Assembly (NCBI GenBank): GCA_019095985.1
Contig: CM032662.1
Span: 7,871,868 to 7,935,867, forward strand
Direction of reading: 5' to 3'
DNA length: 64,000 bases
From: Streblospio benedicti
Lineage: Eukaryota; Annelida; Polychaeta; Spionida; Spionidae
In this document: positions 21,414 to 34,351 of the stretch, piece after piece
How the letters are laid out: each line of letters starts with the position of its first letter
Numbering within the stretch: position 1 is the stretch's first letter
Position numbers and translations under genes: made by a program
The notes under the pieces: model-generated
The model's database searches: none
What the model was told of the DNA's origin: nothing
What the model saw: the letters and a program-made list of their open reading frames with translations, nothing else

Positions 21414-23550
21414 TTACATGGTGTTGATGCAACTTCATATGCACCCAGACCCAGAGCTTTAGTGTTATTTTTAATAATGGCCGAACTTCTAAGGAAAGGA
21501 AGACGTGGGTATGAGACACAAGAGAAGCCAGGTCACGGCAAAATCCTTTACTATGTGGCGAATTCACACCTGATTTGTCTTGAAGTGTGTTTTATAATGA
21601 TCCCTGTAACTTGTAAAGCTAATCTGTTTGTGCTTTTTTTGTTTTACGATTGTTATAGTGTAAACAAACTTGTTCTGTAGAGATGTTTAATGTTAACCTA
21701 CAACAAAACTGTTCATTCCAAATTCTAGTTCATAATGCATGGAAATGACAGCACTTCTGCAAACAACATCCTAATTAGGATTACATCTATGTTGTAAAAA
21801 CATTCATCCCTCTGTTGTTGTGAACAAACAACCCTGTAATTAACTCCGACTGGACCTATTTCTCGCCTCGCGGAAGCTTTTAGCGCCCAAGCCGTAATTC
21901 GTATTTTACGACACAGTGGTGTGATGCACAGGACTTGTTTTTACGATATGAGCGCGGATTTAGTGGTGGTGTGATGGCTGTGGCATCACCCAGTGATTGG
22001 TTACGTCAATTAGCCAACACACGTAAAACGTTCGGGCGCAGACGTAAAACGGGTGATATGGACGTAAAGCGGGTCTGTAAGGTATAGGGAGCACGTTGGT
22101 CGTTCATCGGTAAGATCAGTGCAAAAAGTGTTAATTCTAGCCTCGGCTAACCAGAGTTTCTAAAGTGTTGAGCATGCGGAGACTAGGTTAATTTCCCTAC
22201 AAAAATAGAGTGAATAACAGGGTTACGAAGGTGACGTCATTGATATGTGACGCTCCAGGGAGCTTCCGCTCTTAAAGGACAATGAGACGATAGCCCTTGG
22301 CCAGTCACAACTGGGGACTATTGTCAAGTCTGAAGCATTGAGGGCATGTGTTAACAGTAGAGGCTAGAATGTATCTTCAACATATATCTTTAATACACGT
22401 TCTAAATTCAAACTTGGAGGCACCATAGCGATTCTATCTGTTTTATTCTACTCCAAGTAGGAATCACAACGCCCTCGTTCTGTGAAGCGCAATTGACCGT
22501 GTTTTCAGCTAGGGGGATCATGCTACTAAAAATGTCTACAATTTGCGTGCGCAATTTAGCATTTGCTGCACCGATCCAATCAAAAACAGAAGCAGCAGCA
22601 GCAGGCTTACAGCTCGGACACAGCGTTATTAATGCGCGGCAAAAACACAGCAGATTGGACGTGACTGGCCCGAAATAGGCACGCAGTCGGCACGTGATTG
22701 TTCTACATCCGGGGCTTTATCACGAGGCCCTAGACGGGGTCCGAAACCACGTGGTGTGTCTCTGTGTCAATTATTAGAGATTTCAAGGAGTCAATACGTC
22801 ACGTTTTCATATGTTTTTATGTAAATCATAAGGATCTTCAAATATAGCGGTGCTATGTTCATTTTACATGCTGAAAAGGCTAAAAAACAGCAGTGTCGCC
22901 ATGTAGAGAACCTACCACATGGTTATATTGTGCATCACATGTATACGTAGGTCACATTGTACATGGATATATGTGTAGATGGGTAAATGCCCCTGACTTA
23001 TGATATATGTTGTATACATTGTGTATTGCATATATTTAATGTTGAATATTGTTGTGAACAGGCAACTGTAGGCGTACGTTTTGATTGGTTTTCGCTCTGC
23101 AGTATAGTTGTTTTTTAAACAAGATAAGCTCGCAGCATGTTCCATCGTGGACTCAATTCACCATGTCGTGTATACAGCATATGGCCAGACACGTGTACAT
23201 ATGGGAAGAGGGAGACAGCTGGCTCCCATGCTTTCAGCCCTGGTAGGTAACGAACGTAAGTATCATATGTTTTTAACATACGCACGCATTCGAGCACCCA
23301 CACTTAGAAGTAAAATAAGTTACTCAGCACTCCCATGTGCGTCCCTCATTACATACAAGGATAAAAGATTATTGTACCCCCTAAAATCACCCCTGTGATG
23401 TTACACAATGGCTGCAATAGCACAGATGCTCCGGCATCAACATTCAAGACTCTAGCTTTGAAAACAGATCTCCTTTTCCGCCTCTTATCTTGAGATGTTC
23501 GCCATGAATACCTCGCCCCAGCCCCGTGCCGTATTTACATACATATAGAC
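21414..23550. other. Globin intron, no recognised exon
   Basis: Unique-looking sequence within the intron between the 24.4-kb first exon and exon 2. A patch at 22000-22100 is rich in ACGTAAAACG-type text. No gene was found. Confidence 0.45.
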
Positions 23551-24044
23551 CAGATGCGTCCCCCGCGGCCACCTACGTGTCTGAGGCCACCCAATCTGCC
23601 ATCTTTTGATATACAACCTCCGGGACCAGTCACTCACATGATATGGTTTTGGTCACAAGATTTCATATTATCAAATGTTACAAAGAAATACAAACAGAAA
23701 AGCAAACACGTGTTTGTGTCTCAAAGTAGATTGAGAAAGACTACCCAAAATCCATCTATCCCAGATAATTCCTCACTTTATCCAGTTAATCGGTGTGTAT
23801 TGGATGACCAACTAGTGACCCTATGCTCCCTACATACACAGGCAAGCAGTCACGCACGCACACAAACACGCAATCACCCACCAACTCGCACACATAACAC
23901 GCACACACGCCAATATATACTAAATCCACTAATCCCCAGACTGAAACTCCCCGTTACTCCTGATTTATCCCATCGGTTGATACCACCACCGATAACACCT
24001 CTAGGTTCTATGTTTATCCCGCGTATACTCCACACAAGCTACCC

Positions 24045-24115
24045 GAGACTCTGAGTTGGACTATAGACCACAATATTGTGAGTTCGGTTCCCGGTCAAGT
24101 CTGATGGTGTGTGTT
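24045..24115. mobile_element. tRNA-like SINE fragment
   Basis: GAGTTGGACTATAGACCACA, then ATTGTGAGTTCGGTTCCCGG: spaced A-box/B-box-like text with GTTCGGTTCCC. A short SINE piece inside the globin intron. Confidence 0.4.
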
Positions 24116-24383
24116 GCCCCCTGCCCCACCTCACCCCTCCATAGACAGATCCATGGGATAGCCGCCAATACTCCCTTTCCCCACCAAAATATTTCATTTT
24201 CATAGGGTTTTTAACATGTCCCGAATCCATCTCCCATTAGAAATACAATCGATTAACCTTACCTCCAGCCTTTACCAAAAAACTGGCCACCCCCAACCCT
24301 TTCCCAAAGACCAACCCCTGCCTTCTGCACCTCCTACCCCACGGTAATCTAATCTTCCAGTACCCCCACCCTTTTACACTCAC

Positions 24384-24559
24384 GTAAAGAGCAGCTCCAC
24401 CCCCGTGCCCTCCAGGTTCCTCTTGATGGCCTTCCACGACTTCTCCAGCAGGAAGAGCTTGCGTGGGTTGAGGGGACAGCGCGGGTCGTGGCGGCGCGGC
24501 GCCGGCAGCGGCGGGTTCTTCTTGACCTCGGGGGTCACCTTGGTGCCGCCGCACCCCAT
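24384..24559 (-). CDS. Globin first exon 1A: acylation motif and helix A
   Basis: Codes MGCGGTKVTPEVKKNPPLPA, a short basic/Pro linker, then LNPRKLFLLEKSWKAIKRNL and EGTGVELLF, ending CTC TTT AC|GTGAGT in phase 2. LLEKSWKAI is helix A with the conserved Trp A12. The donor is at B12.2 and joins exon 2 in frame at 19990, the nearest candidate partner. Met-Gly-Cys suggests N-myristoylation on Gly2 plus palmitoylation on Cys3, as reported for membrane-bound globin X (known family trait, inference here). Another ATG lies directly upstream at 24562; starting there would bury Gly2, so the second ATG is preferred. Predicted full product about 232 residues. GC-rich. Confidence 0.9.
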
Positions 24560-24594
24560 CATCGGTACTTATGGACTGTGAGAGTGTTTCTTCA

Positions 24595-25230
24595 TTGGTC
24601 TTAGATGTGCATGATTCTGTAGTGTATTCTTCTTCACACATACAAGAGAGTCACATATGGGAAGGTGCTACACATTTAGCACTGTTTCTTTTTTGCTTTT
24701 TTGTTCTTAGATGTGCCTTATTCTGTACTGTATTCTTCTTCATCACATACAAGAGAGTCACATATGGGAACACACACTTATAATGGACTGTAATGACAGC
24801 CCAGCATACCCGGCATTCACTCACAGCGGGCTGTAGTAGCTATAGTGTGGAAGTTTTGTGTCCCCTTGTAGTCACGTATATGTGATTATGTATATATTGC
24901 TCTTCATCACAAACGGGAAGTACACTCTTACAATGGTCTAAAATGGTTATGATGAGCCCGGGTCTTGTGACTGTGAATATTGTTCTTCATCACAAACAAT
25001 AGAGTTACCTGCAGCAAACCCCACAGTTACAATTGTCTGTGGTGGTTGTACTGAATCCTCACGAGCATAGGTTTTCTATCTTGTCCTCACATATCTATGG
25101 CTCTGTACTGTATTCTTCATCACAAACAAGTCATGTTGAATCCTTATGAGCACATGTTTTCTGTCCTATACTCAGGTGTGTATGGCTCTGCAGTGTTTTC
25201 TGCATCATAGCCGGGAAAGTGATGTACAGG
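24595..25230. repeat. Degenerate tandem array upstream of exon 1A
   Basis: A near-exact pair of about 125 bases (CTTAGATGTGC...ATTCTGTA, TGTATTCTTCTTCA and ACAAGAGAGTCACATATGGG at 24600-24660 and 24706-24770), then looser copies sharing TATTCTTCATCACAAACAA up to about 25230. It lies directly 5' of exon 1A and could overlap its promoter. Confidence 0.75.
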
Positions 25231-26010
25231 AAGCGAATATCCTTCTTATAATGACGCGCACATCTTTACAAGTATGTAAGTTTATATTTGTCCTGATTGC
25301 ATAATAGGAGGATAATACGGAGTTATGAAAAGATAAATCCATTATAGCATCAGCCCTGCCCAAAAACGTTGTTTGACATGTTCAGCTAACAAACCCTCTA
25401 AATTTATTACCAATCTTCCCCACCCCTGTAAGTTCTCCCTCAGATAATACAGCCAATCTGCAGATGATAAAAAAACTAAATCAAATTAAGCCCCCCTCCC
25501 TCTGATTTTGTATACACCGCGTGGGCCATGATATATTGTACCCCCAAAGTATTGATCGAATATCACTTGACTCTGAGTCTATTTTGTCTGCGAGCTGCTG
25601 CAATTCTCACTTTCTCCTCAGACGTAAAATAATCGCTCTTATATCATTTGTGGCATAAATAGAGATGCAGATACATCATTTCAAAGCCTACTGTGGTTAC
25701 CCTATACAGTCGTATCTGCGCCAGTATTCTCTTATAACTTGCTATGTTTGACTGCACTGATAAGCCAAAACATAGTGAAATGCTGATGATATATGGCATT
25801 GAGCAAACAATAGTGGAAGCTTTGATTTCTATACATATAGACAATGTATGCCTTAGTCATACCCCTGATCATGGTTAAATACCCGTTCTTGCTCTGATGT
25901 GACAAGCAATAATATTAATGGACGCTCAATTGATGAAAATACCCAAAATGTAAGCTTTTCAAGCTCTAACCACCTCATCCTCATCTATTTCGGGTTTATT
26001 ATTCACAAGT
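25231..26010. other. No recognised feature
   Basis: AT-rich sequence between exons 1A and 1B, with no exon or RNA gene seen. Confidence 0.4.
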
Positions 26011-26011
26011 T

Positions 26012-26277
26012 AAAGTGCAATCTCCAATTAAGACCACCTCTCTATTGAGACCACCTCTATAATAAGACCACTTCTCACGGTCCTAAACCATTATAAAGCT
26101 ACCAAAATGAACATCTGTATACAGACCACCTCTCTACTGTGACCACCAGTAAAATAAGACCGTTTTTCACGGTCCCAAATCATCAATTATAAAGCTACCA
26201 AAACGAACCTCTGTAACTCACTATGGAGTTCACCTAAGACGTGTCCCTAAGGTGGTCCTAATAGAGAGGTTCTACTG
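26012..26277. mobile_element. CTCTATTGAGACC-family MITE
   Basis: Left half AATTAAGACCACCTCTCTAT and CTCTATAATAAGACCACTTC; right end GGTGGTCCTAATAGAGAGGT TCTACTG, the complement of the family's left end. Two internal TCATAAAGCTACC-like motifs (ATTATAAAGCTACCAAAA). Confidence 0.75.
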
Positions 26278-26284
26278 AGTTGTG

Positions 26285-27125
26285 TCCCAGGATACATGTT
26301 GGGGAGACGGCCCTAAACAGCCGTCTCTCTTTCCTGGCACAGCCTCGTTCTGGCCTGTAATAGCCGCAATCCACTCCCGCCTGTCCAATACACCGTGATT
26401 TACAGCGGCCCCGGGCGCGGCTGACACAGGCTGAAGTGCATCAGCAAACAGTGGAGTGACTGTTAGCCTTGATCAGCGTGTCCGGGGGCGTGTTATGGCA
26501 ATGTGATTAACAGTATGCAGAGAGTACGCACTAAGTACTTGACAGTACAACTATCTGGTTATATGTACTCACATTATCATATTTTAGATTGTAATACGAG
26601 GGCTACCATATAGTATGGCCCTCAGTGTGCATTCGGTGTAGATTATAGACGACGATTTGCAATATCCCTCCACTTTCAATAAAAAATGGTTGAGTTGTTA
26701 TTGTTCCAACACCATCTTCTAAATGTTTCATAGTGTTGTTTTGTAATGTTGTGTTACTTTTTATGGTCTATACACACAGGCATACTGTCCACAGTTAATG
26801 GACATATTGGGCAGTCATAGACATAGTGATGAATGGCAACTTAAGGAGCCAGTCCAATATTAGTTTTCGACGTAGACGTAATGATGTGACACTAATATGA
26901 AGAAGACGAGATATCATAAAAAATGAAGTCACATATAGATTGGACACAAATCACGTTTCAAAATCACCTTACTGTGGCTAGTTTTGACTGCACTGTACAT
27001 TTACTTATAACACAATATATGTAATTATCTCTGACTTATCCTCTTCACTATCTTCCTGTGTGTACGGGTATACGCAATAAATCCACAATAACAAAGGGAT
27101 ATCGCATCCATTCATGTGGTCTATG
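26285..27125. other. No recognised gene
   Basis: Contains a GC-rich patch at 26300-26480 without an open, splice-flanked frame; it was checked for missing globin exons and none was found. Confidence 0.4.
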
Positions 27126-27126
27126 A

Positions 27127-28030
27127 CTATTGCACGGTCTCCGCAAGCCACAATACACTACAACCCTGTAAACCACCCTCAACACGCAATAGAGCCATGA
27201 TAGTGACATATGCAGCTACACAGCCCATGTACATAGGCTTTATGATATCCGCATATACATGATATAAATCTGAAATACAGGTAGCCATTGAAACAATTGT
27301 GACATATGCAGCTGTACAGCACCAGCAACATGTAGCTTTTATGATGCAACACATATTACATAGTGTCTAGCCTTTATAAGTGATCACAGAGGCACATGTA
27401 GCCGACTGCTGTTATATTATCGTCTTTGTCTTTATAAGTGACAATTAGTATTTTAAACTATACACACAATCACTCATGTACTCCACCTGAGCACCATGCT
27501 ACAAGCCGTTATACTTTCCAACCATCGCACAACCTCCCAATCACAATGCCTCTAACAAGGTAGAACCCATATGAGCCGTGTATCCGTTGCCGAGTGTATG
27601 TGCACACTGCACTATGGCCAGGTCTGTATCACTGATTCCTTATCCCCGCATTATCACAGCTCTAGTGGTGTCCGCACTAGGTGATAGGGGCAGCACAGTC
27701 TTGGCCTATAGTCAAGGAGGTCATTCTTGTAGGGCTTTTCTGATGTATGGTCATGATTTGTGTGATGAGACATAGAACTTTCCTGTACGCTCAATCATTG
27801 GTGATAGAAAATACGTATGTTTAATGGAAGGTAGAAATTTCCAATGGGCTTAATGATATATAGCAATATGAGATATACTCTATGACAGATAGACATTCGC
27901 AGTATGCTTAATGGTTGATAGAATTTCAATTTATGCCTCATGGTAAATAGAATTTTCCCATAAACCAAAGGTAGGTAGAAATTTCCACTGTGCTTGATGG
28001 CATATACACATTCCATATACGCCATAGGAC
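27127..28030. repeat. Two degenerate minisatellites
   Basis: At 27190-27360 the phrase TGTGACATATGCAGCTGTAC recurs (AGTGACATATGCAGCTACAC). At 27790-28030 about five units of roughly 45 bases share GGTAGAAATTTCC and TGCTTAATGGT. Confidence 0.6.
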
Positions 28031-29830
28031 ATGTATCACAAGAATCAAAGCATATCCATTATATAAAAATATATCATATCCAGATACATGTGAACTGTAA
28101 GTTGCTTTGTACACCTACACACGAGGCACCTCAGAGCGTCACCTCACGTATTCCATTCACCGGCAAGGTAATCACCTCGTGCTGACGCTATTCCCTATAC
28201 ACCCGAAGCAGACGTATTCATGGCAAAACAAAAACGCCTAATATGACAGTTCATGACTTGTAAAACAGCAGTGTGGATGCTGTTACAGCGTATATCAGCT
28301 GGTCTTGTAGAACCTCCTAACAGATACCTTGTGGTGGCAGCACACAGGTCTACACGCAGGCTCACACTGACGACCGTTTCCGGTTCTATTAGATTATTTC
28401 ATGACACGCCGTAGTGGTGGTGGATACTTATTGCCCGTGTCTCACAGTCTTGAATATTCATCTTCCCGACTTTAGGAGACTATAAATTTATACATGGTGG
28501 AAATGTTAATTGATGTTATAGAAAATGCGTCTGTAACAACGTGATATACAGTAGGAAAGTGGGCTAGGACAAGAGGACCTCACTTTTGAGTGACACGCAC
28601 ACACCTGGCGGCTTAGAGATGTTCGGGGTACAGACACGTGTCAGTGGCGCCGCAAAGCGGAGTGAAGCAGAACTAGTCCCGAAGGGGATCAAGGGCTAAA
28701 AGTCTTTGGGTCTGAAACTGCTACGCCTCTAAATGTGTAGGATGGTTAGTGTAACGATAAAACACACCTTACTACGCATATATAACCGGTCTGCAGTGAA
28801 TCAGGAGATGGTGAGTTCGAGTCCACGGTTATCCAAAGCTTTAAAGACTTTCACAACTATTTCACAATACCAATTACTACAATATCAGTGGTGATTCGGC
28901 GTTGACTTTCCGGACTGTGTGACCCCCGCTCGGCACAACGTTCCCCGCACGCTACCTCGCTACTGCCTATTTCCTGCCTATTACACCAGCGCATGTCACC
29001 TGACAGAAGTGCACCCCGTATAGTGTAATGGCATGGGTATTGCATCGTCAATAGGCTTCCGTGGGCTAGTGAGTGGGCAGCAAGGCTTGTGACTAGAAGG
29101 TCACAGGTTTACGTCTTGGTCCTGTGTGTGTGTTGGAATTGAACAAAACGTCATCTATACATGTGCCTTTGTGGCCAGGTGGGTAGGGAGAGGGACTTGT
29201 GGCTGTGACCAGGAGATCGTAGGTTAAAGTATTGGACGGGTACATTGTGAACCGGTTGCAAACTGTCCACTGGCACATGCTTGTTAAATAGGTACATACG
29301 TAGGTCATGGAAGCTTTCGTGGATGGTAAAATCATGCAGCACATTAATTTGTTGAATTAAAGACACGCCATACAGTATGATCCCCAGGGAATGCATGCTA
29401 CTTCTGCGTGCGTAATTAATCTCATGTAGAGTGAGTGTTTCTGACCTCACTGTAACCCCATCTATCAGGCTAAGTATAGAAGCCTATCCCCTGTGAATGT
29501 TACTGCTATTCACCAACTCATTTGAGCTACCCTTATTTATAACAACTGCACAGTTCCCATCGGTGAGATTTCAGATGCGTATGAAGACCATATGCCGAGA
29601 ATAATCACCAGGAGGGGTAGTATATGTGGAAAGTTAAGAACAGGGGCTGTGAACATTCCTGTCAAATATGTAAACACTGAAGGTGCATTCTATTAACAGG
29701 GCGTTTGGCTTACACCATTCCACTGTAACATGGCGACACAATCCAACTCTTATACAACAACATACACTGTTTATTGAACAGATTCATTGAATTTCTTATT
29801 ATACAATAGTATACATTCATTGTGAGACAA
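28031..29830. other. Intron or intergenic DNA with tRNA-like SINE scraps
   Basis: Contains tRNA-like pieces at about 28790-28840 (GATGGTGAGTTCGAGTCCAC) and 29065-29240 (two copies of GGACTTGTGGCTGTGACCAG-type text). No protein-coding exon was recognised. Confidence 0.4.
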
Positions 29831-29832
29831 TT

Positions 29833-29971
29833 CCTTTATACTTGCTTTATTATAAGCCAAATAGTTTCTCCTTCTTGATCAAGAAGGCTTCATCAAGATC
29901 GATCAAGATTATGAAGCTTTCTTGATCAAGAAGGAGAAACTATTTGGCTTATAATTAAGCAAGTATAAAGG
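29833..29971. mobile_element. Near-perfect long hairpin
   Basis: Arms of about 61 bases: CCTTTATACTTGCTTTATTA then TAAGCCAAATAGTTTCTCCT and TCTTGATCAAGAAGGCTTCAT on the left, and the near-exact complement at 29911-29971, around a loop of about 17 bases. Weaker matching extends outside. A young fold-back MITE or hairpin-forming transcript. Confidence 0.85.
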
Positions 29972-30823
29972 GATTATTTCCCAAAATGAATATATAGTAT
30001 AATATACACTCTCCATGCAGCAAAAATCCACGTGAATTGCCTATCGAATGACAAACATTGAACTATACAAGGCTCATACGATCTTTCCCAAATTACGCAA
30101 ATTGCCACGAGCATCCTGCATAAATTGGCTCGCTAGGAGACTAACCCCAATCACAGTCTGCGCAGAATACATGTCTTGCACCCAGCCCTTTACCTTCCAC
30201 GTTATTTAATACCATTAATCATTCCGACAAGTGGAACATTTGGACGTCGCATTCCCTGTTTTCAAGTCCGCGCTCACCAGGTGCGACTGCATTGCTATCA
30301 ACGTCCATATTTTTAAAGATGGTTACTTATAGGTTAAGAGTGATCAGTATCGTGGTGCTATCCAGATTTGGTGTAGAAACAACTTTCAACAATGCATAAT
30401 GTATTCCGACACATTAGAATGTCCAATCAAACACCGTCCTTGCACATCTAAAGCCCCCACACCTCTGACAACAAGCCTGCATACAGAGACCCTCACACAG
30501 TAGCACCCCCCCCCCCCCATATTGACACAGCCCGTCTCCGGGCAACGTCAGGGCGCTACAGGCCAACCTCCGTGATGTCCACTGTGGTGTGCGGACGTGC
30601 ATACATAGGCCCATACTGTAGGGCATTAGAATCAAATTATAACTTTAGAAACCACGCACTATGGCATGCACCCTCCAAACCTCGTGGATGCCGGTGTTCA
30701 CTATGTACCACAAACCCAATAGTCACAACGGCCACGGACTGCCTAGCTTTCGGCACTTAATGCGGTATTCGAACCCTAGACCTTTCTACTTGTGAAAAAT
30801 AAACTAACCCCGTCAGGTATATA

Positions 30824-30960
30824 TAGTAGAACCTCTAATAAGACCAACTCTCTAATAAGACCACGTGTCACGGTCCCAAACCTTCATAAAGTTCCCCAAA
30901 CAACCTCTGTGTATAAAAACCACCTCTTCATTGACACAGGTCCCAAGGTTGGTTCTACTG
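30824..30960. mobile_element. CTCTATTGAGACC-family MITE, short, TA-flanked
   Basis: TA then TAGTAGAACCTCTAATAAGA; CACGGTCCCAAACCTTCATA inside; right end GGTTGGTTCTACTG then TA. 137 bases; the TA on each side fits a Tc1/mariner-like target duplication. Confidence 0.8.
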
Positions 30961-32394
30961 TACGTGTCTCCCAATGACCAGACTCTAGCTGTTTACCCAA
31001 TATAAGGAGCAGTAACACATGTGTTTTAGACCCCACGTGATGCCATTTCACCCCCCGCCCCCCTCGCCCGCCCTGTACGCCTCACGTCCGCACATATTTG
31101 CGCCGTGCCGTTCTGTGCCGCGCTCTTTTCAATTATGTACGGTGAGGCGTGTCGTTAGAAAATACCGCGACAGCGGGGCTGTGTGTGTGGGGTGTGTGGG
31201 GGGGGGGGGGGGGGGGTATATCCGCTTAACTCAAGGTCGAGAGGACTAGGTAAAAAAAAGGGAACAATTATAGAATTCACTACCAAATATATTTAATATT
31301 ATAATTGTATTAATGATTGTCATTAGTTTGCTAATCAGCATTAGTATTAACATTAATTATGATTATTGTTGAATATCGTGTTTGCAGTACATTTCAACAT
31401 TGCAGGGGGCTCTGCCGCCTGAAACCCTCGCACATACAACTGGACTACGTTTTGGTAGTGAATTCCATAATTTAGCCAAAAAAGTAGAGTTATTCGAATG
31501 ATTGGGCATTGACAATGCCTGACTGGGTCATAATAACACAAGAAAAGCATATATCAATGTGTTACATCAATGGGACACCAGCGTAACTGCCAAGAAAATC
31601 TCATTTACGTTACCAATACGAACCCCAAATTTATATAAATTAGGACCACCACCAAAACACGACAACCTCTTTATAAGCACCGTAATTTTCTCATTGGCTT
31701 CATTGAGATCTGATCCATCCAATACAAAAAATAATCAATGGTTAATATATGACTGAGACGAGCTGGAATTTTTAACATCAATCACACTGAACTCTTCCCT
31801 GAGTCTGCCCTGTTTGAGAAAGCCGTGAACCTCTATAAAGAGTACGCCTTTCTACTGAGACCACCCAGCCTCAGTCACCCAGGTGGCCTAAGCCCAGGAC
31901 ACATCCGAAAGTACTGCCGCCCTACTGACTCTCCAAGTACTGACTAAGACTGAAGGAGACTGGAGGGGATCAGTGCGTGTCCGAAGCGTGTCCGAAAGTA
32001 CATTTTATGGCAGTGCGGAGACAGTTAGATGAAGTAAGATTTGCCACAAATCTCTCTACGGACACTTAAACAATTCACAAACGCACTGGCAAAATGTCTG
32101 CAATGCCGTTTGTGCCCGAGGCTTACACAGCATGTGCTGTAGTACTGCTGTACGCGCGTGGCTCTGACGTTTGTCTTCATTAGACTGTGCAATCACGTAC
32201 ATGTTGCAATTACAGGGGTGGTGAGTGAGCAAGGTCTTGGGGGAGGGTGTATGTGTGTGTAAGGGGGGTTGCGAGAGGGGTTCCGTCCTTGTTCATGAGT
32301 TTGTGAAACGTTTTTCGTTATGTAAATGTAAATGTGCTTATTTACACTCACAATTCACTGTTTTCGTTCTCAAAAAAGTTTACATTCACACCAG

Positions 32395-32662
32395 GTCATT
32401 GGCATCCTTGTCACTCTATATCTTTCTCACCTCCCTGGGAGCATACAGCACATCTCTACCATAGCGCAGTCGTGCTTGTCCCTCAGATTAGCGTTCGCTC
32501 GTCTGACCTGTATCTATCTAATGTGTAGGTACCACAGATCACCGTGCAACCTGTTGGAGGTAGGTTTGTTCAACACCCACCGCCAGACCCGACCGTTAAT
32601 CGAACCCACAACCTTCTGGTCGCGAGTCCAACACCCTATCCACGACGTAATCAAACGGCTTT
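32395..32662 (-). mobile_element. tRNA-derived SINE
   Basis: Read on the minus strand, the head is GTGGATAGGGTGTTGGACTC, GCGACCAGAAGGTTGTGGGT, TCGATTAACGG: tRNA A-box and B-box-like (GGTTCGA). The body follows, carrying complements of GTCACTCTATATCTTTCTCA and CTCCCTGGGAGCATACAGCA. The body recurs in the other orientation at 57285-57415. Confidence 0.65.
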
Positions 32663-32699
32663 AACACACGAGCAGGCTTAAAAAGGTACACAAAAGATA

Positions 32700-34350
32700 A
32701 TGGAAACATTCCTATAGAAGCAAGCCCGTGTGTGTGTGATGTGGGTCAGTGGGGTGTATGGGGACGGGTGTAAAGAGAGAAGTCTCTTTGATATAAAAGT
32801 TGAATGTCCTTTCATAACATGCCTCTGAGAGAGAACTTTACATTAATGTGCCTCTGGTGGAACTCCATAAATATGAAACCTGTAACCTCTTTGCTCTCTT
32901 TTCCCCCAGATCCTAGTAAAACAGTTCTTTTTCCCAGCCCTTTTTCGCATTCGTCCTCCTTTCGCCCTCAAATACTGATTTCCATTTATAGTGCAGCATT
33001 TCTTTGTTGAGGAATAAAAAAAGAAAACACGTATATCCAATTGGTAGCACATCTGAGGACTCATATGCGGCTAAAATTGCCAATTTTGCCGGCGCTCTCA
33101 TAAACTGACAACCTGCTCGAGGCAATTTCAAGCCAAATCAACGCTTTACTCAACTCAACACAATAATCCCTCTGGCCCCAACGCGTGACGTTACAAAGGG
33201 ACTGTTCTAACGTGAAAGGACGTACGTGCGACGTACACTTGACGTGAGGGGGTGATTATAGTCCCAAAAGGGTTATTAACAAAGCGTCACGCTTTAAAGA
33301 CATTCTTTAAACGGAGTGACTTAACTGTATCAGCAGTGCTTGGCGACTAAAGCCTAGAGCACAACCGGCAGTACTGCCGAAATATTTAAAAAAAAATGCC
33401 GAGAAAGTACGTTTTTCGATGCAGTGCAAGTGCAGTGACAATAAAGTACTGTTGGCATTCTAAATGTTCTCTACGGCCAACTCAGCAGTGGTCTATATAG
33501 CTGGCCAAGGGAGTACAGGGCCAGTACGCATGGAGTTACATTCTTACATGCCGTGGAGTCGCAGACACAGAAAACAACCAAATGCGTACTGCCATACTGT
33601 CCGTACTGCTAGTTGTGCCTCAAGCTTTAAGTTTTCTTTGAACGTCACTCACGCTTCCCACAAAGACGGAAGCATGCGTTTGAAATGTCCCCAGCCTTTA
33701 CCAACCCGCCTCCTGTCGGCAGGGCGATGTAAGACCGGGGTGCGAGGCTGGATGGACGGATGTGCAGCTCTTTGTTCCTCCTACTCGTGCCGTGTGTGCG
33801 TGTATAACAGGTAATTGGTATATTTTTTTACATTATATATCTCTTGGATCGCTATAGAAAAGTTAATTAAAGTGTTTAAACCGCAACTAACAAAAAAAAG
33901 CATTATCGTGCTATTAAAAGTAGACAGCACTTACAAAAAGTGTCGGCTATTTGAGTAAAATCTTTGTGCTGGCGGAGAATGCCGCATTTTGGAGTTGATT
34001 TGGGCCATAATATATAGTAGTAACTACTGGCTCAGGTATGTCACGTTTCGCCGCATTTTCATTCTAAATCAGTATGCACACAACCAGAGGTTTGGTCGTC
34101 TAATCACTAATCTAACCGTTTAAAACAAAGACAGCTTTTAACAAACTATAATCAATTAACTGTGGCATTGATAAATGTCACCGTAGACTGGGGTGTCAAC
34201 ATCACAAATACCAAAACTACTATCTACAAGCATGTAGAAATACAACATGTTTTAATTAACTGCCTCAACCAAATCTACAATGCCATTTTTAAAACTAGCT
34301 TTATCCATGCAATTTCAACCAAACCTGCACATACTAGAACTGTGTGTACT
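32700..34350. other. Globin intron, no recognised exon
   Basis: Two GC-rich stretches (about 33460-33800) were checked for globin exons 2-5 on the minus strand. None has the CD1, E7 or F8 pattern. Confidence 0.4.
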
Positions 34351-34351
34351 G

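Noticed and set aside
23554-24054. 166-codon plus-strand frame inside the globin intron
   Set aside because: No recognised domain, part is (CA)n-derived, it is antisense to the globin gene and lacks clear splice context.
26300-26480. GC-rich patch as a possible missing globin exon
   Set aside because: No CD1 Phe, E7 His or F8 His pattern and no fitting acceptor/donor pair on the minus strand.
33460-33810. GC-richer patch as a possible globin exon
   Set aside because: An LHG and a THGTS text occur on the minus strand but without flanking helix-E pattern or splice sites.
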